Assembly: GCA_027067385.1 (NCBI GenBank) | Contig: JAMOVV010000106.1 | Coordinates: 1 to 36,576, forward strand | DNA from: Desulfarculaceae bacterium | GTDB lineage: Bacteria; Desulfobacterota; Desulfarculia; Desulfarculales; Desulfarculaceae | DNA length: 36,576 bases | Direction: 5' to 3' | Position numbers and translations under genes: made by a program | Part shown: in pieces, positions 26,356 to 34,104 of the stretch | How the letters are laid out: every line of letters starts with the position of its first letter | How positions within the stretch are numbered: position 1 is the stretch's first letter | The notes under the pieces: generated by a model | What the model was told of the DNA's origin: nothing | Databases searched by the model: none | The model's input: only the letters and a program-made list of their open reading frames with translations

Positions 26356-27329
26356 AGAGACTGATGCACCTGTTGCCCACCGTGGCGGTGGCCCTGTTCA
26401 TGAGCCTGGGTCACAGCAACCACTTCAACCCGGCCCTGCTGGGTCCCCTGGGCACCTTGCTGATCCTTCCCCTGGCGGTGGCCCTGGCCTGGCCCGGGCG
26501 GCCCCACCCGGCCACCCCCGTCGACTGGGCGCTGAGTTTCTTTGTGGGCGCCGGCGGCCTGGCCCTGTGGATCAGCCCGGCGACGATGCAGCCGGTGATG
26601 GAGAAGGGGGCCGAGCCCCTGATATATTTCCTGCTTTTGCTGGTGGCCGTGGTGCCGCCGCTCTTGGGCCGGCGTCCCTTTACCGAGTACTACTCCCGGG
26701 CGCAGCATCCCAGGGAGTTGTGGCAAAACGAGCTGTTTTTAACCATCAACCGGCACATGACCTGGGTCTGGGCGGGGCTGTTTTTCCTGGCCCTGGTCTC
26801 GTCGGTGATACCCCTGTTGGTGCCGGCCCTGTCGCCCCCCCCGATTCACTTGGTTTTCCGTCTGGCCATTCCCATGATTCTCATGCTGGGGGGTGGTTGG
26901 TGGTTCAACCGCTGGTATCCCGAGTATTACATGCAAAAAACCGGGTCGGCCGAGGTGGCCGACTCCAGCCCGTCAAAGGAGGAAACAATGTCTCGCGTGC
27001 AAGACATAACCAGCGCCAAGGAGATGATCGCCGGCATGCCCAGCGCCTTCAATCCCGCCGCCGCCGGCGATCTCAAAGCGGTGCTCCAGTTCGAGATCAG
27101 CGGCGACGAGGAGTTCACCGCCCACCTGGCCATCGCCGACGGGGTCTGCAGCTTTGTCGACGGTCCGGCCGATAGCCCGGACCTGGTGGTGCAGAGCCCG
27201 GCCGATGTCTGGCTGGGCATCGCCAAGGGCGAGATCAACGGCCAGGCGGCGTTCATGAGCGGCCAGTTCAAGGCCCAGGGCAACATGGGGCTGCTGTTGC
27301 AGATGAACTCGCTATTCCCGGCCGGGTAA
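26352..27329 (+). CDS. Polytopic membrane protein with C-terminal SCP2 sterol/lipid-carrier domain
   Basis: 325 residues. About six membrane segments are seen (roughly 5-20, 27-47, 58-76, 88-106, 136-158, 166-186). A short polar linker (195-212) leads into an SCP2-like lipid-binding domain (about 215-325; AFNPAAAGDLKAVLQFEISG, VQSPADVWLGIAKGEI, FMSGQFKAQGNMGLLLQM). SCP2 domains carry sterols, fatty acyl-CoA or other hydrophobic molecules. The membrane part is not recognised as a named family. An excellent ribosome binding site AAAGGAGG (26975-26982) stands five bases before an in-frame ATG at 26988 (residue 213), so a free 113-residue SCP2 protein may also be made. ATGA overlap with the MerR gene upstream. 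Confidence 0.85.
   Translation: MKRLMHLLPTVAVALFMSLGHSNHFNPALLGPLGTLLILPLAVALAWPGRPHPATPVDWALSFFVGAGGLALWISPATMQPVMEKGAEPLIYFLLLLVAVVPPLLGRRPFTEYYSRAQHPRELWQNELFLTINRHMTWVWAGLFFLALVSSVIPLLVPALSPPPIHLVFRLAIPMILMLGGGWWFNRWYPEYYMQKTGSAEVADSSPSKEETMSRVQDITSAKEMIAGMPSAFNPAAAGDLKAVLQFEISGDEEFTAHLAIADGVCSFVDGPADSPDLVVQSPADVWLGIAKGEINGQAAFMSGQFKAQGNMGLLLQMNSLFPAG
26975..26990 (+). promoter_or_regulatory. Internal ribosome binding site and in-frame ATG
   Basis: AAAGGAGG at 26975-26982, then GAAAC and ATG at 26988-26990, in frame with the surrounding gene and exactly at the boundary between linker and SCP2 domain. It is a better initiation site than that of the full-length gene. Confidence 0.65.
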
Positions 27330-27358
27330 CCCCACGGCTGCAACCCGGGAGGGATATC

Positions 27359-28435
27359 ATGAAGGTTATGGCCGTAAACTCCAGTCCCCGCATCGGCGGT
27401 GGGTCCAAGACCGAGATGATGCTCAGCCCCCTTTTGCAAGGCATGCGCCGGGCCGGGGCCGAGGTGGAGGTGGTGGAGCTGCGCAAGAAGAAGGTCAACT
27501 TCTGCGCCGGTTGCTTCACCTGCTGGACCAAGACGCCCGGGGTCTGCATCCACCAAGACGACATGGCCGCCGAGCTGCTGCCCATGTGGGTGGAGGCCGA
27601 CATCTGCGTCTACGCCACCCCGCTTTACCACTTCACGGTCAACGCCGAGCTCAAGGCGTTTATCGAGCGCACCCTGCCGGCTATCGAACCTTTCATGATC
27701 CAGGGTCTCGACGGACGCATGACCCACCCCCACCGCTATGACAAGCTTCCCCAGCCGGTGATTCTCTCGGTGGCCGGTTTCCCGCACATGGAGGTCTTCG
27801 ATCACCTGTCGCACTATTTCCGGTTCCTCATGGGAGCCAAGGGCGCTCCCTTGGCCGAAATCTACCGCCCCGGCGCCGAGTTCCTGGACACCCCCAGCGG
27901 CCGCAAGAAATGGGGTGACATCGCCGAGGCCCTGGAGAGCGCCGGGGCCAAGCTGGTCCAGGGCGAGACCATCGACGAGGAGACCATGCAAAGGATTACC
28001 CAGCCCCTGGGCGACCCGATGAAGCTGGGACGCATGGCCAACCTTTTTTGGCGCAGCGCCATCGCCGCCGGCGTTTCGCCGCGGGAGTTCGGCCAAAAGG
28101 GCCTGATGCCGCAGCCGGATGATATCGAGGAGTTCCTGCTGATGATGGAGATCGCCTTCAACTCCGAGCATGCGCCCCAGCAGCCGGTGACCATCCAGTT
28201 CGACTTCACCGGCCGGGCCGAGGGCCCCTGCCACCTGACGACTTCGCCCCAGGGGCTCACGGCCCAGTCCGGGCCGGCCGAGGACCCCGACGTGGTGATC
28301 AGCGGGGCGTTTGAGGACTGGCTGGCGGTGATGAGCGGCCAGGCCCAGGCTCCGGAGCTGTTCATGTCCGGCAAGCTAAAGGCCCAGGGTGACCTGGGCG
28401 CGGTGATGGGCATGCAGCAGTGGTTTGCGCTGTAG
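27359..28435 (+). CDS. Iron-sulfur-flavoprotein-like NAD(P)H reductase fused to SCP2 domain
   Basis: 358 residues, ATG with GGAGGGA before it. The N-terminal about 190 residues are a flavodoxin-like FMN fold starting MKVMAVNSSPRIGGGSKTE, with the phosphate loop at residues 8-17. Cys49, Cys52, Cys55 and Cys63 form C-x2-C-x2-C-x7-C, the compact [4Fe-4S] motif of archaeal-type iron-sulfur flavoproteins. The ATPLYHFTVNAELKAFIER segment is typical of the family. Residues about 255-358 form an SCP2-like domain ending FMSGKLKAQGDLGAVMGMQQWF, clearly related to that of the preceding gene. A flavin electron carrier joined to a lipid-carrier domain suggests redox chemistry on a hydrophobic substrate (inference). 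Last gene of the MerR operon, 29 bp after its neighbour, ended by a strong terminator. Confidence 0.85.
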   Translation: MKVMAVNSSPRIGGGSKTEMMLSPLLQGMRRAGAEVEVVELRKKKVNFCAGCFTCWTKTPGVCIHQDDMAAELLPMWVEADICVYATPLYHFTVNAELKAFIERTLPAIEPFMIQGLDGRMTHPHRYDKLPQPVILSVAGFPHMEVFDHLSHYFRFLMGAKGAPLAEIYRPGAEFLDTPSGRKKWGDIAEALESAGAKLVQGETIDEETMQRITQPLGDPMKLGRMANLFWRSAIAAGVSPREFGQKGLMPQPDDIEEFLLMMEIAFNSEHAPQQPVTIQFDFTGRAEGPCHLTTSPQGLTAQSGPAEDPDVVISGAFEDWLAVMSGQAQAPELFMSGKLKAQGDLGAVMGMQQWFAL

Positions 28436-28472
28436 CCACGATCGAGCCCGGGTACGCCACCTGGCAGCTCAC

Positions 28473-28519
28473 GCAAAAAAGCCGCCCCGGGCAAAGAGTT
28501 CCCGGGGCGGCTTTTTTGC
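28473..28519. terminator. Strong bidirectional rho-independent terminator
   Basis: GCCGCCCCGGG (28481-28491), nine-base loop, CCCGGGGCGGC (28501-28511), flanked by six A on the left and six T on the right, so it works on both strands. The full inverted repeat spans 19 bp per arm. Ends the MerR-SCP2 operon. Confidence 0.93.
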
Positions 28520-28665
28520 CCCGAAGGGCCTTGACGGAGGAAGTACGGGTGCTTGGCTACCACACCCGTTAGGGGCCTTGGTTGGTTGCCCGCGCGGGGG
28601 CACGCGTTAGCTTGCGTCGGCGCGAGGTCCTGGCGGCATTAACACCCGACCCAGGTTGCACACGC
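28520..28665. other. Spacer between the terminator and the 129-bp repeat array
   Basis: No gene is seen. It contains a short hairpin, ACGGGTG (from 28545) with CACCCGT about 17 bases on, and a CCGACCCAG sequence near 28647 that also occurs at the junctions of the repeat units. Confidence 0.4.
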
Positions 28666-29046
28666 GGGCCATGGATGGCCCGCCGCCACCTTGCAAGCGG
28701 CTAGCTTGCAGGAGGGCGAGAGCTTGGCGGGATTTACTTCCGGCAAGCTCCAGGAGGTAAAAGCCATGGACGGCTTTTACCGACCCAGCTATCCGGGCCA
28801 TGGATGGCCCGGCGCCCTCCTGCAAGCGGCTGGCTTGCGGGAGGGCGAGAGCTTGGCGGGATTTACTTCCGGCAAGCTCCAAGAGGTAAAAGCCATGGAC
28901 GGTTTTTACCGACCCAGCTATCCGGGCCATGGATGGCCCGGCGCCCTCCTGCAAGCGGCTAGCTTGCAGGAGGGCGAGAGCTTGGCGGGATTTACTTCCG
29001 GCAAGCTCCAAGAGGTAAAAGCCATGGACGGCTTTTACCGACCCAG
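28666..29046. repeat. Three tandem 129-bp units rich in inverted repeats
   Basis: Units start at 28666, 28795 and 28924 (each at GGGCCATGGATGGCCC) and are nearly identical. Each holds successive hairpins: GGGCCAT-GG-ATGGCCC; CTCCTGCAAGC-GGCTA-GCTTGCAGGAG (imperfect in unit 1); an imperfect CTTGGCGGGA/TTCCGGCAAG pair; and GTAAAAGCC-ATGGAC-GGCTTTTAC. Differences between units tend to keep pairing as G:U on the plus strand. Because 129 is a multiple of three, long open frames exist on both strands, but their translations are just the repeat and one runs antisense into the dsrE-type gene. The array abuts the stop codon of that gene. Not a CRISPR: units are tandem, without spacers. Confidence 0.85.
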
Positions 29047-29047
29047 C

Positions 29048-29575
29048 TTAGACAAAAAGGTTGATCTGGGCCTTGGCCGCCTCGGCCAAGTAGCTGGCCG
29101 CGCCGCCCACGTCGCACTCGTCGATGAGGTCTTCGCGCTTAACCCCCATCACGTCCATGGTCATCTGGCAGGCGATCATCTTCACGTCCGCCTCGATGCA
29201 CAGGTCCAGGAGCTCCTTGAGCGAGGGCACGTTGGCCTTTTTCATCCAGGAGTTCATCATCATGGTGGCCATGGCGGTCATGCCCGGCAGCATGCCAAGG
29301 ATGTTGGGCATGGGCACCGGCATGGCCGGGTTGGCGATGGGCGGCACCTTGAGGCTGTTGATCTTCTTTTTGTTGAGGATATCTAAGCCGTAGAAGGTGA
29401 AGAAGATACTGGTCTCCAGGTCCATGGCCGCCGCGGTGGAGGCTAGGATCAGCACCGGGTAGGCCCAGTCCAGGGTGCCCTTGGAGGCGATGATGGTCAT
29501 GGCCCGGGCTTCCTGGGTCGCCAGTTGCTCGGCGACCTTTTGCTCAACCAGCTTGGCGATATCTTGGTCGTTCAT
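29048..29575 (-). CDS. DsrE/DsrF/DrsH-like family protein (DsrE2 type)
   Basis: 175 residues with an AAAGGAGG ribosome binding site. After a charged N-terminal helix (residues 1-25), the fold begins AMTIIASKGTLDWAYPVLILASTAAAMDLETSIFFTFYGLDIL, typical of DsrE2-type (COG2210) proteins. A Met/Pro-rich loop (80-108) follows, then Cys126 and Cys136 in IEADVKMIACQMTMDVMG, where Cys136 is the conserved, likely sulfur-carrying residue. Cys154 is near the end. Such proteins relay persulfide sulfur or act as small membrane-associated redox partners. Last gene of the marR-fadL operon (15 bp gap). Confidence 0.88.
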   Translation of the reverse strand: MNDQDIAKLVEQKVAEQLATQEARAMTIIASKGTLDWAYPVLILASTAAAMDLETSIFFTFYGLDILNKKKINSLKVPPIANPAMPVPMPNILGMLPGMTAMATMMMNSWMKKANVPSLKELLDLCIEADVKMIACQMTMDVMGVKREDLIDECDVGGAASYLAEAAKAQINLFV

Positions 29576-29590
29576 GCCTGCCTCCTTTAT

Positions 29591-30817
29591 CTAGAAACTA
29601 AAGGTCAGGAACATGTGGATGGTATTTTGGCTGTGGCTCTCCTGGGCCCCGGGGCCAAAGGGGGCGTTGGGGTTGTCGTAGGTGACCGAGTTGTCGAAGG
29701 CGTGTTCAAAGGCCACGTCCAGCTTCACGGTGGGGCTGAACTGGTAGCCCAGGCCCAGGGTGATGTGGTGCTCCACGATGGCCGGGAACAGGGGGGAGAG
29801 GTTCTCGGCCGGCACCGGGTTTTTGCCGTAGTTGTAGCCAGCGCGCAGGGTGAGCTTGTCGGTGACTTGGTAGGCCGCGCCGATGGCGAAGACCCATTGG
29901 TCCTCCCATCCCATGTCAAAGACCACCCGGTTCATGGGGGCCGGCGCGTTGGTGACGATCACCACCTGGTCCACCGCCTTGGACCACTGCATGTAGGTCA
30001 CGTCAAAGGCGATGAGCAGCCGGCTGGTGGGGCGCAGGGCCACGCCAAAGCCGATGGACGACGGCCAGTTGAATCCCTCGACCTTGGCCTCGAAGGAGCC
30101 CATGCCGGCGAACTCGATATTGCCGTGTTCAAAGGTCATGGCGGTCTTGGTGGTGTAGGTGATCCCCAGGCTGATCATGTCGTTGGGCTTGTACATGGCC
30201 CCCAGCTTGGCCCCGTAGCCAAAGGAGTAGACTCGCCCTAGCTGCATACCGGCGAAGACGCCGGCCACCATGGTGTTGGGGAAGAAGCGCATCTCCATGT
30301 CGGCGTAGCCGAGGTTAAGGGCCAGGCCCAGGGAGAACTGGTCGTTTACCTGGTAGGCCAGGGTGGGCGCCAGCTTGACGTAGCGCACGTTGGTGTAGGT
30401 CTCGTCCACCGTGCCAAAGGCGGTGCGCAGGTTTTTGAAGTCCGCGCCCATGCCGCCCTGGGCGAACACGCCCAGGCCCAGGACAAAGCCGCTGCCGCCC
30501 AGGCGCTGGGCATAGGCCAGGGTGGGCAGCGGGAAGTAGGCCGTCTCACCGTCGACCTTGCCGTTCATGGAGTCGCTGTGGCTCAGTTTAGGCATGAGCA
30601 GGCTCAGGCCCACGATGAGCTCCTTGCCCTTGACCTGTGCCAGGCCGGCCGGGTTGTTGTTCATGGCCATGGCGTTGTCGCTCACGGCCAGGGAAGCGCC
30701 GGCCATACCCGCCTCTTGGCCGCCGTAGGAAATCATGTTCATGCCGTTGGTGGCCAGGGCGGCGCCCGGCAGGGTCACCATGGCCAGGGCCATCATCATT
30801 AAAACCAGCTTTTTCAT
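29591..30817 (-). CDS. FadL/OmpP1/TodX-family outer membrane transporter
   Basis: 408 residues from an ATG (complement 30815-30817) with GGGGAGAG upstream; the longer open frame behind it overlaps marR and is not used. Signal peptide at about 1-24 (KK, then a Leu/Met/Ala core, cleavage around ALA-TNG). The mature start TNGMNMISYGGQEAGMAGASLA, then NNNPAGLA, is the hatch signature of FadL-type long-chain fatty acid and hydrocarbon porins. Alternating strands continue to a terminal MFLTFSF, ending in Phe as outer membrane barrels do. Substrate unknown. Position between marR and a dsrE-type gene suggests uptake of a hydrophobic compound sensed by MarR. Confidence 0.9.
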   Translation of the reverse strand: MKKLVLMMMALAMVTLPGAALATNGMNMISYGGQEAGMAGASLAVSDNAMAMNNNPAGLAQVKGKELIVGLSLLMPKLSHSDSMNGKVDGETAYFPLPTLAYAQRLGGSGFVLGLGVFAQGGMGADFKNLRTAFGTVDETYTNVRYVKLAPTLAYQVNDQFSLGLALNLGYADMEMRFFPNTMVAGVFAGMQLGRVYSFGYGAKLGAMYKPNDMISLGITYTTKTAMTFEHGNIEFAGMGSFEAKVEGFNWPSSIGFGVALRPTSRLLIAFDVTYMQWSKAVDQVVIVTNAPAPMNRVVFDMGWEDQWVFAIGAAYQVTDKLTLRAGYNYGKNPVPAENLSPLFPAIVEHHITLGLGYQFSPTVKLDVAFEHAFDNSVTYDNPNAPFGPGAQESHSQNTIHMFLTFSF

Positions 30818-30836
30818 CTTTTTTCTCTCCCCAAAA

Positions 30837-31292
30837 TTACATTTCTTCCAACTGTTGTTTGACCGAATCCATGGCGTTCTTAAGCAGTTCCAGGGATTTA
30901 ATGACCATGACTCGTTCCGGCGGCTCCAGGCGAGACAAGACAGCGCCGTGAATCCTGGTAATAAAATCTCCGATCTCCGCGGCGTACTCCTTGCCCCGGT
31001 CGGTGAGGCTAACCAGCTTGACCCTCCCGTCGTCGGGGTCCGGGTCAAAGCTCACCAGGCCGCGGGTGGCCATATCCGAAAGGATGTTGCTGGCCCGGCT
31101 CTTGGCCACGTCCAGCCCCTGGGCCACCTGGGTCACCGTCTGTTGCCCGATCTCTGCAAAGAGCATTAAGCACTTAATCTCGGCCTGGGGCAGGTTGAAC
31201 CTGCGGGACTCGTAGACCATGCGATCCTGGCAGCAATGCACCACCTCGGACATCAGCTCTCGCAGCCGTGGAGTTTCGCTCGGTAAGGCCAT
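30837..31292 (-). CDS. MarR-family transcriptional regulator
   Basis: 151 residues. Helical dimerisation ends flank a winged helix: VTQVAQGLDVAKSRASNILSDMATRGLV (recognition helix) and the wing DPDPDDGRVKLVSLTDRGKEY, where the D-x-R of MarR proteins is seen in DDGR. The paired Cys19-Cys20-like element VVHCCQDR near the N-terminus and a later Cys could respond to thiol or oxidant stress, but this is speculative. First gene of the operon with the FadL-type porin (19 bp gap). It is probably autoregulated through the palindrome at 31313-31327. Confidence 0.9.
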   Translation of the reverse strand: MALPSETPRLRELMSEVVHCCQDRMVYESRRFNLPQAEIKCLMLFAEIGQQTVTQVAQGLDVAKSRASNILSDMATRGLVSFDPDPDDGRVKLVSLTDRGKEYAAEIGDFITRIHGAVLSRLEPPERVMVIKSLELLKNAMDSVKQQLEEM

Positions 31293-31312
31293 TTCGATCT
31301 TTCACCAAGTTG

Positions 31313-31327
31313 GTTAATGGTATTAAC
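31313..31327. promoter_or_regulatory. Palindromic operator of the marR operon
   Basis: GTTAAT-GGT-ATTAAC, a perfect 6-3-6 inverted repeat, 21 bp upstream of the marR start and immediately downstream of its -10 element, covering the expected transcription start. Size and symmetry fit a MarR dimer. Confidence 0.65.
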
Positions 31328-31332
31328 TAAGC

Positions 31333-31361
31333 ATTTGACCGGCCCATCCGGTCTTTGTCAA
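31333..31361 (-). promoter_or_regulatory. Promoter of the marR-fadL-dsrE operon
   Basis: Minus strand TTGACA (complement 31356-31361, perfect), 17 bases, TCAAAT (complement 31333-31338, four of six). Start expected near 31326, inside the palindrome. Confidence 0.6.
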
Positions 31362-31550
31362 GAGAAAATGCACACCTAAAAGCTGGTTTTTGCCTGATGC
31401 GCTTATTGCTCCCATTGGTAGCATAATTTTACCGCTGGTGTTAACCGGGCGGCGACTTTTTTGCGAGGTGGGTTTGGGTTGCGGCCAGGCAGGCAGGGAC
31501 GGTAGTGGCGCCTGGTTTGAGTTGGCGGTCCCTGGCGGGCCGGTGATGGT

Positions 31551-31634
<84 letters not shown>

Positions 31635-31639
31635 CCGGG

Positions 31640-31969
31640 GCTAAATTTATGCCACCACCCCCGAACTCGTCAACCGGCGGCGGGATTTTTGGGGTTCTTT
31701 GTCGCCAGCGGTGGATTTTCCTTGGAACAAGTTGACATGGCCGTGTCCAGGCCAGAGCCTTCCGGGCGGTCCTTGGGGCCGGCCTTGAAACGGTCGGGCC
31801 GATCTTAAGCGGCCGCCGCGGTCATTGCCGCGTGCCGCGGCTGGCGTAGGGGCCGCCCGTCTTGCCTTGAGCGCCCCGCTTCATTCAATTGCCACCGGCT
31901 ATGCAAAACAGCCCCGGCCCCATAAGTCGGCCGTGAGCCAAGGTTCGCGGGTGACGAATCTGCCACCCA
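31640..31969. other. Intergenic stretch without recognised features
   Basis: About 330 bp between the tRNA and the end of the acetyl-CoA hydrolase-like gene. No protein-like frame, terminator or clear promoter is seen. Confidence 0.5.
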
Positions 31970-33874
31970 CTATGGCTGGCGAGGCTCTTTGCCCTCGTAC
32001 TTTAGCTCCACGGTGGGCTCGGTCACCGGGCGGTCGAAGTGCACCTGGATTTCAGTCACCCCCCGGTCCACCGTGCCGGTGACCGCGTAACCCAGGTTGT
32101 AGAAGATGTGCAGGCTGGCCAGGTTGTCGCTCATGATCACCGCGCTCACCCCGGGCAGTCCCCGCTGCTTGGCGATATCCACCAGGGCGTTCATGATCGC
32201 CCGGCCCAGCCCCTTGCCCTGGAAGTCGCTGCTCACCGCGAAGTCCACCTCGGGCATCTCCCCCTCGCCCAGCACGTAGCGCCCTACCCCCACCACCCGG
32301 GGCGACTCGAAATCGCCGGTGATGGCCAACAGGGCCATCTGGCGGTGGTAGTCGATGTTCACCATCATCTGCATGTCCTTCTTGGGGAAGGACTTGAGGC
32401 CGTGCAGGAAGCGGTAGTAGACCTCGCGGTCGCTCATACCGTAGAAGAACTGCTGCACCAGGCGCTCGTCGGTGGGTTTCACCGGCCGGATGAAGACCTC
32501 GCTGCCGTCTTTGAGTTTGACGGTGCGTTCGAACTCGGCGGGGTAGATGCCGGTGAACAGGGGGGTGAGTATCTGGCTGTCGGTGATGAGCTTTTGCTGG
32601 CGGGCGGCGGTGAGCAGTCCGTCGCGGTGGTTGGGGTGGGCCAGGTCGATGAGGGCCAGGGCGCGCTCGCGCAGGCTCAGCCCGTGCAGGTGGGCCGCGC
32701 CGTACTCGGTGACCACGGTGCGCACCTCGGACCGGGCCATATCCACCTCGGCCCCGGGGCTCAAGGAGGCCATGATGCGGCTGGAGCCGTTGGGCCGGGT
32801 GCTGGTGAGCATCACGATATCGGCCCCGCCGGGGCTGTGGGCCGCGCCCCGGGAGAAGTCGTGCATGGCTCCCAGGCCGGCGAAGACCCGTCCCCCGATG
32901 GCCCCGCCGCAGACCTGGCCGGTGAGGTCGATCTCCAGGGCCTCGTGCAGGCAGGTCATGCGGTGGTTGCGGCCGATCACCGCGGGGTCGTTGGTAATGG
33001 TCACCGGCAGCAGTTCCACCTGGGGGTTGTCGGCCACGAAATTGATAAGCCGCTCACCGCCCAGGCACAGTGAGGCCACCATGCGGTCGGGGTAGATGGT
33101 CTTGGCCGCGCCGGTGATGACCCCGGCCTCGGCCAGGTCCAGGTAGGCCTCGGTGAGGGCGTTGGTGTGCACGCCGAGGTTTTTCTTGTCCCCCAAGAGC
33201 CGCAGCACCGTCTGGGGCAGCACCCCCAGGCCGCAGTGGATGGTGGCCCCGTCGGGCACCAGGCGGGCGGCGTGGGCGGCCACCCGGGCCTGCAGCTCAC
33301 CGGCCTCGGTCCCGTGGTAGGTGATCAGGGGCTCGTCGTATTCCACCAGGTGGGTGATCTGGTTCAGGTGCACGAAGCTGCGGCCCAGGGTGCGCGGCAT
33401 GAACTGGTTCACCTGGGCGATGACCACCCGGGCCTGGCGCACCGCCTCGGTTACCACGTCCACCGCCACCCCCAACGAGAAGTAGCCGTGCTGGTCCGGC
33501 GGGCTCACCTGGATGATGGCGGCGTCGATGGCCCAGCGCCCGCTGGCCAAGAGCTCCGGCACGTCCGAAAGCTTCAGCGGGGTGTAGTCGGTCTGGCCCA
33601 GGCTCACTTCCTCGCGCTGGCTGGCGGCCACGAAGACCTGGGTGGGTCGCAGGCTGTCGCTGCGGCACAGGCGCAGGAACTCCTCCTGGGCCACGCTTAG
33701 CACCTGCAGCACCTCGATGTCGTGCAACCGGTCGTCCAAGGAGGCCAGCACCCGTTGCAGGTGGCGGGGGGCGCCGCAGCCCGAGCCCAGGAATATGCGG
33801 CTGCCGGAGCGCAACTGGAGCAGGGCCTCCTCGGCCTCCACCCGGCGCTGGCGGTACAAACGCTTCCAGTCCAC
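31970..33874 (-). CDS. Acetyl-CoA hydrolase/transferase fused to GNAT acetyltransferase domain
   Basis: 634 residues, GTG start with AAGGGGG upstream. Residues about 1-430 are a family I CoA-transferase/acetyl-CoA hydrolase: SGCGAPRHL near the start, DQHGYFSLG, GLGVLPQTVL, and VVTEYGAAHLHGLS with the candidate catalytic Glu. Residues about 450-610 are a GNAT domain: SEVFIRPVKPTDERLVQQFFYG, and the acetyl-CoA pyrophosphate loop SSDFQGKGLGRAIMNAL followed by NLASLHIFYNLGY. The fusion could use one acyl-CoA pool for transfer and protein or metabolite acetylation. This pairing is known in other anaerobic proteobacteria, so it is a true fusion rather than a frameshift artefact. Preceded in the same direction by a 63-residue gene. 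Confidence 0.9.
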   Translation of the reverse strand: MDWKRLYRQRRVEAEEALLQLRSGSRIFLGSGCGAPRHLQRVLASLDDRLHDIEVLQVLSVAQEEFLRLCRSDSLRPTQVFVAASQREEVSLGQTDYTPLKLSDVPELLASGRWAIDAAIIQVSPPDQHGYFSLGVAVDVVTEAVRQARVVIAQVNQFMPRTLGRSFVHLNQITHLVEYDEPLITYHGTEAGELQARVAAHAARLVPDGATIHCGLGVLPQTVLRLLGDKKNLGVHTNALTEAYLDLAEAGVITGAAKTIYPDRMVASLCLGGERLINFVADNPQVELLPVTITNDPAVIGRNHRMTCLHEALEIDLTGQVCGGAIGGRVFAGLGAMHDFSRGAAHSPGGADIVMLTSTRPNGSSRIMASLSPGAEVDMARSEVRTVVTEYGAAHLHGLSLRERALALIDLAHPNHRDGLLTAARQQKLITDSQILTPLFTGIYPAEFERTVKLKDGSEVFIRPVKPTDERLVQQFFYGMSDREVYYRFLHGLKSFPKKDMQMMVNIDYHRQMALLAITGDFESPRVVGVGRYVLGEGEMPEVDFAVSSDFQGKGLGRAIMNALVDIAKQRGLPGVSAVIMSDNLASLHIFYNLGYAVTGTVDRGVTEIQVHFDRPVTEPTVELKYEGKEPRQP

Positions 33875-33912
33875 TTATCCCCCTTGGGACCCCGGGGCCC
33901 CCTGGTGAGTGC

Positions 33913-34104
33913 CTACGGGTCTTGCTTCTTGCCGCCCTTGGGGTCCTGGTGGCAGGCCTGGTCCACCAGTTCGGCGATGGTGTCTAAGCAGGGCGCTCCG
34001 CCCTCGGCGATATCCTCGGTGATGCGGTCCCACAGCTCGGCGGTGGGGTCGAAGTCATCGGTGAGGGCCTTTTTTATCTTTTCCTGTGGTTGGTCGGGGC
34101 TCAT
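33913..34104 (-). CDS. Small acidic hypothetical protein (63 residues)
   Basis: ATG (complement 34102-34104) with GAGGAAAA upstream; the frame is open for 20 more codons but those look non-coding. Sequence starts MSPDQPQEKIKKALTDDFDP and continues as an acidic amphipathic helix (TAELWDRITEDIAEGG), then LDTIAELVDQACHQD with two Cys in the protein, and a Lys-rich end. No family recognised. It lies 38 bp upstream of the acetyl-CoA hydrolase-GNAT gene and is probably cotranscribed. Confidence 0.65.
   Translation of the reverse strand: MSPDQPQEKIKKALTDDFDPTAELWDRITEDIAEGGAPCLDTIAELVDQACHQDPKGGKKQDP

Noticed and set aside
28666-29046. CRISPR array
   Set aside because: Units are directly tandem with no unique spacers and are far too long for CRISPR repeats.
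28691-29386. Plus-strand open frame through the 129-bp repeats encoding 43-residue repeats
   Set aside because: Open only because the unit length is a multiple of three; lacks a plausible ribosome binding site and continues antisense through the dsrE-type gene.
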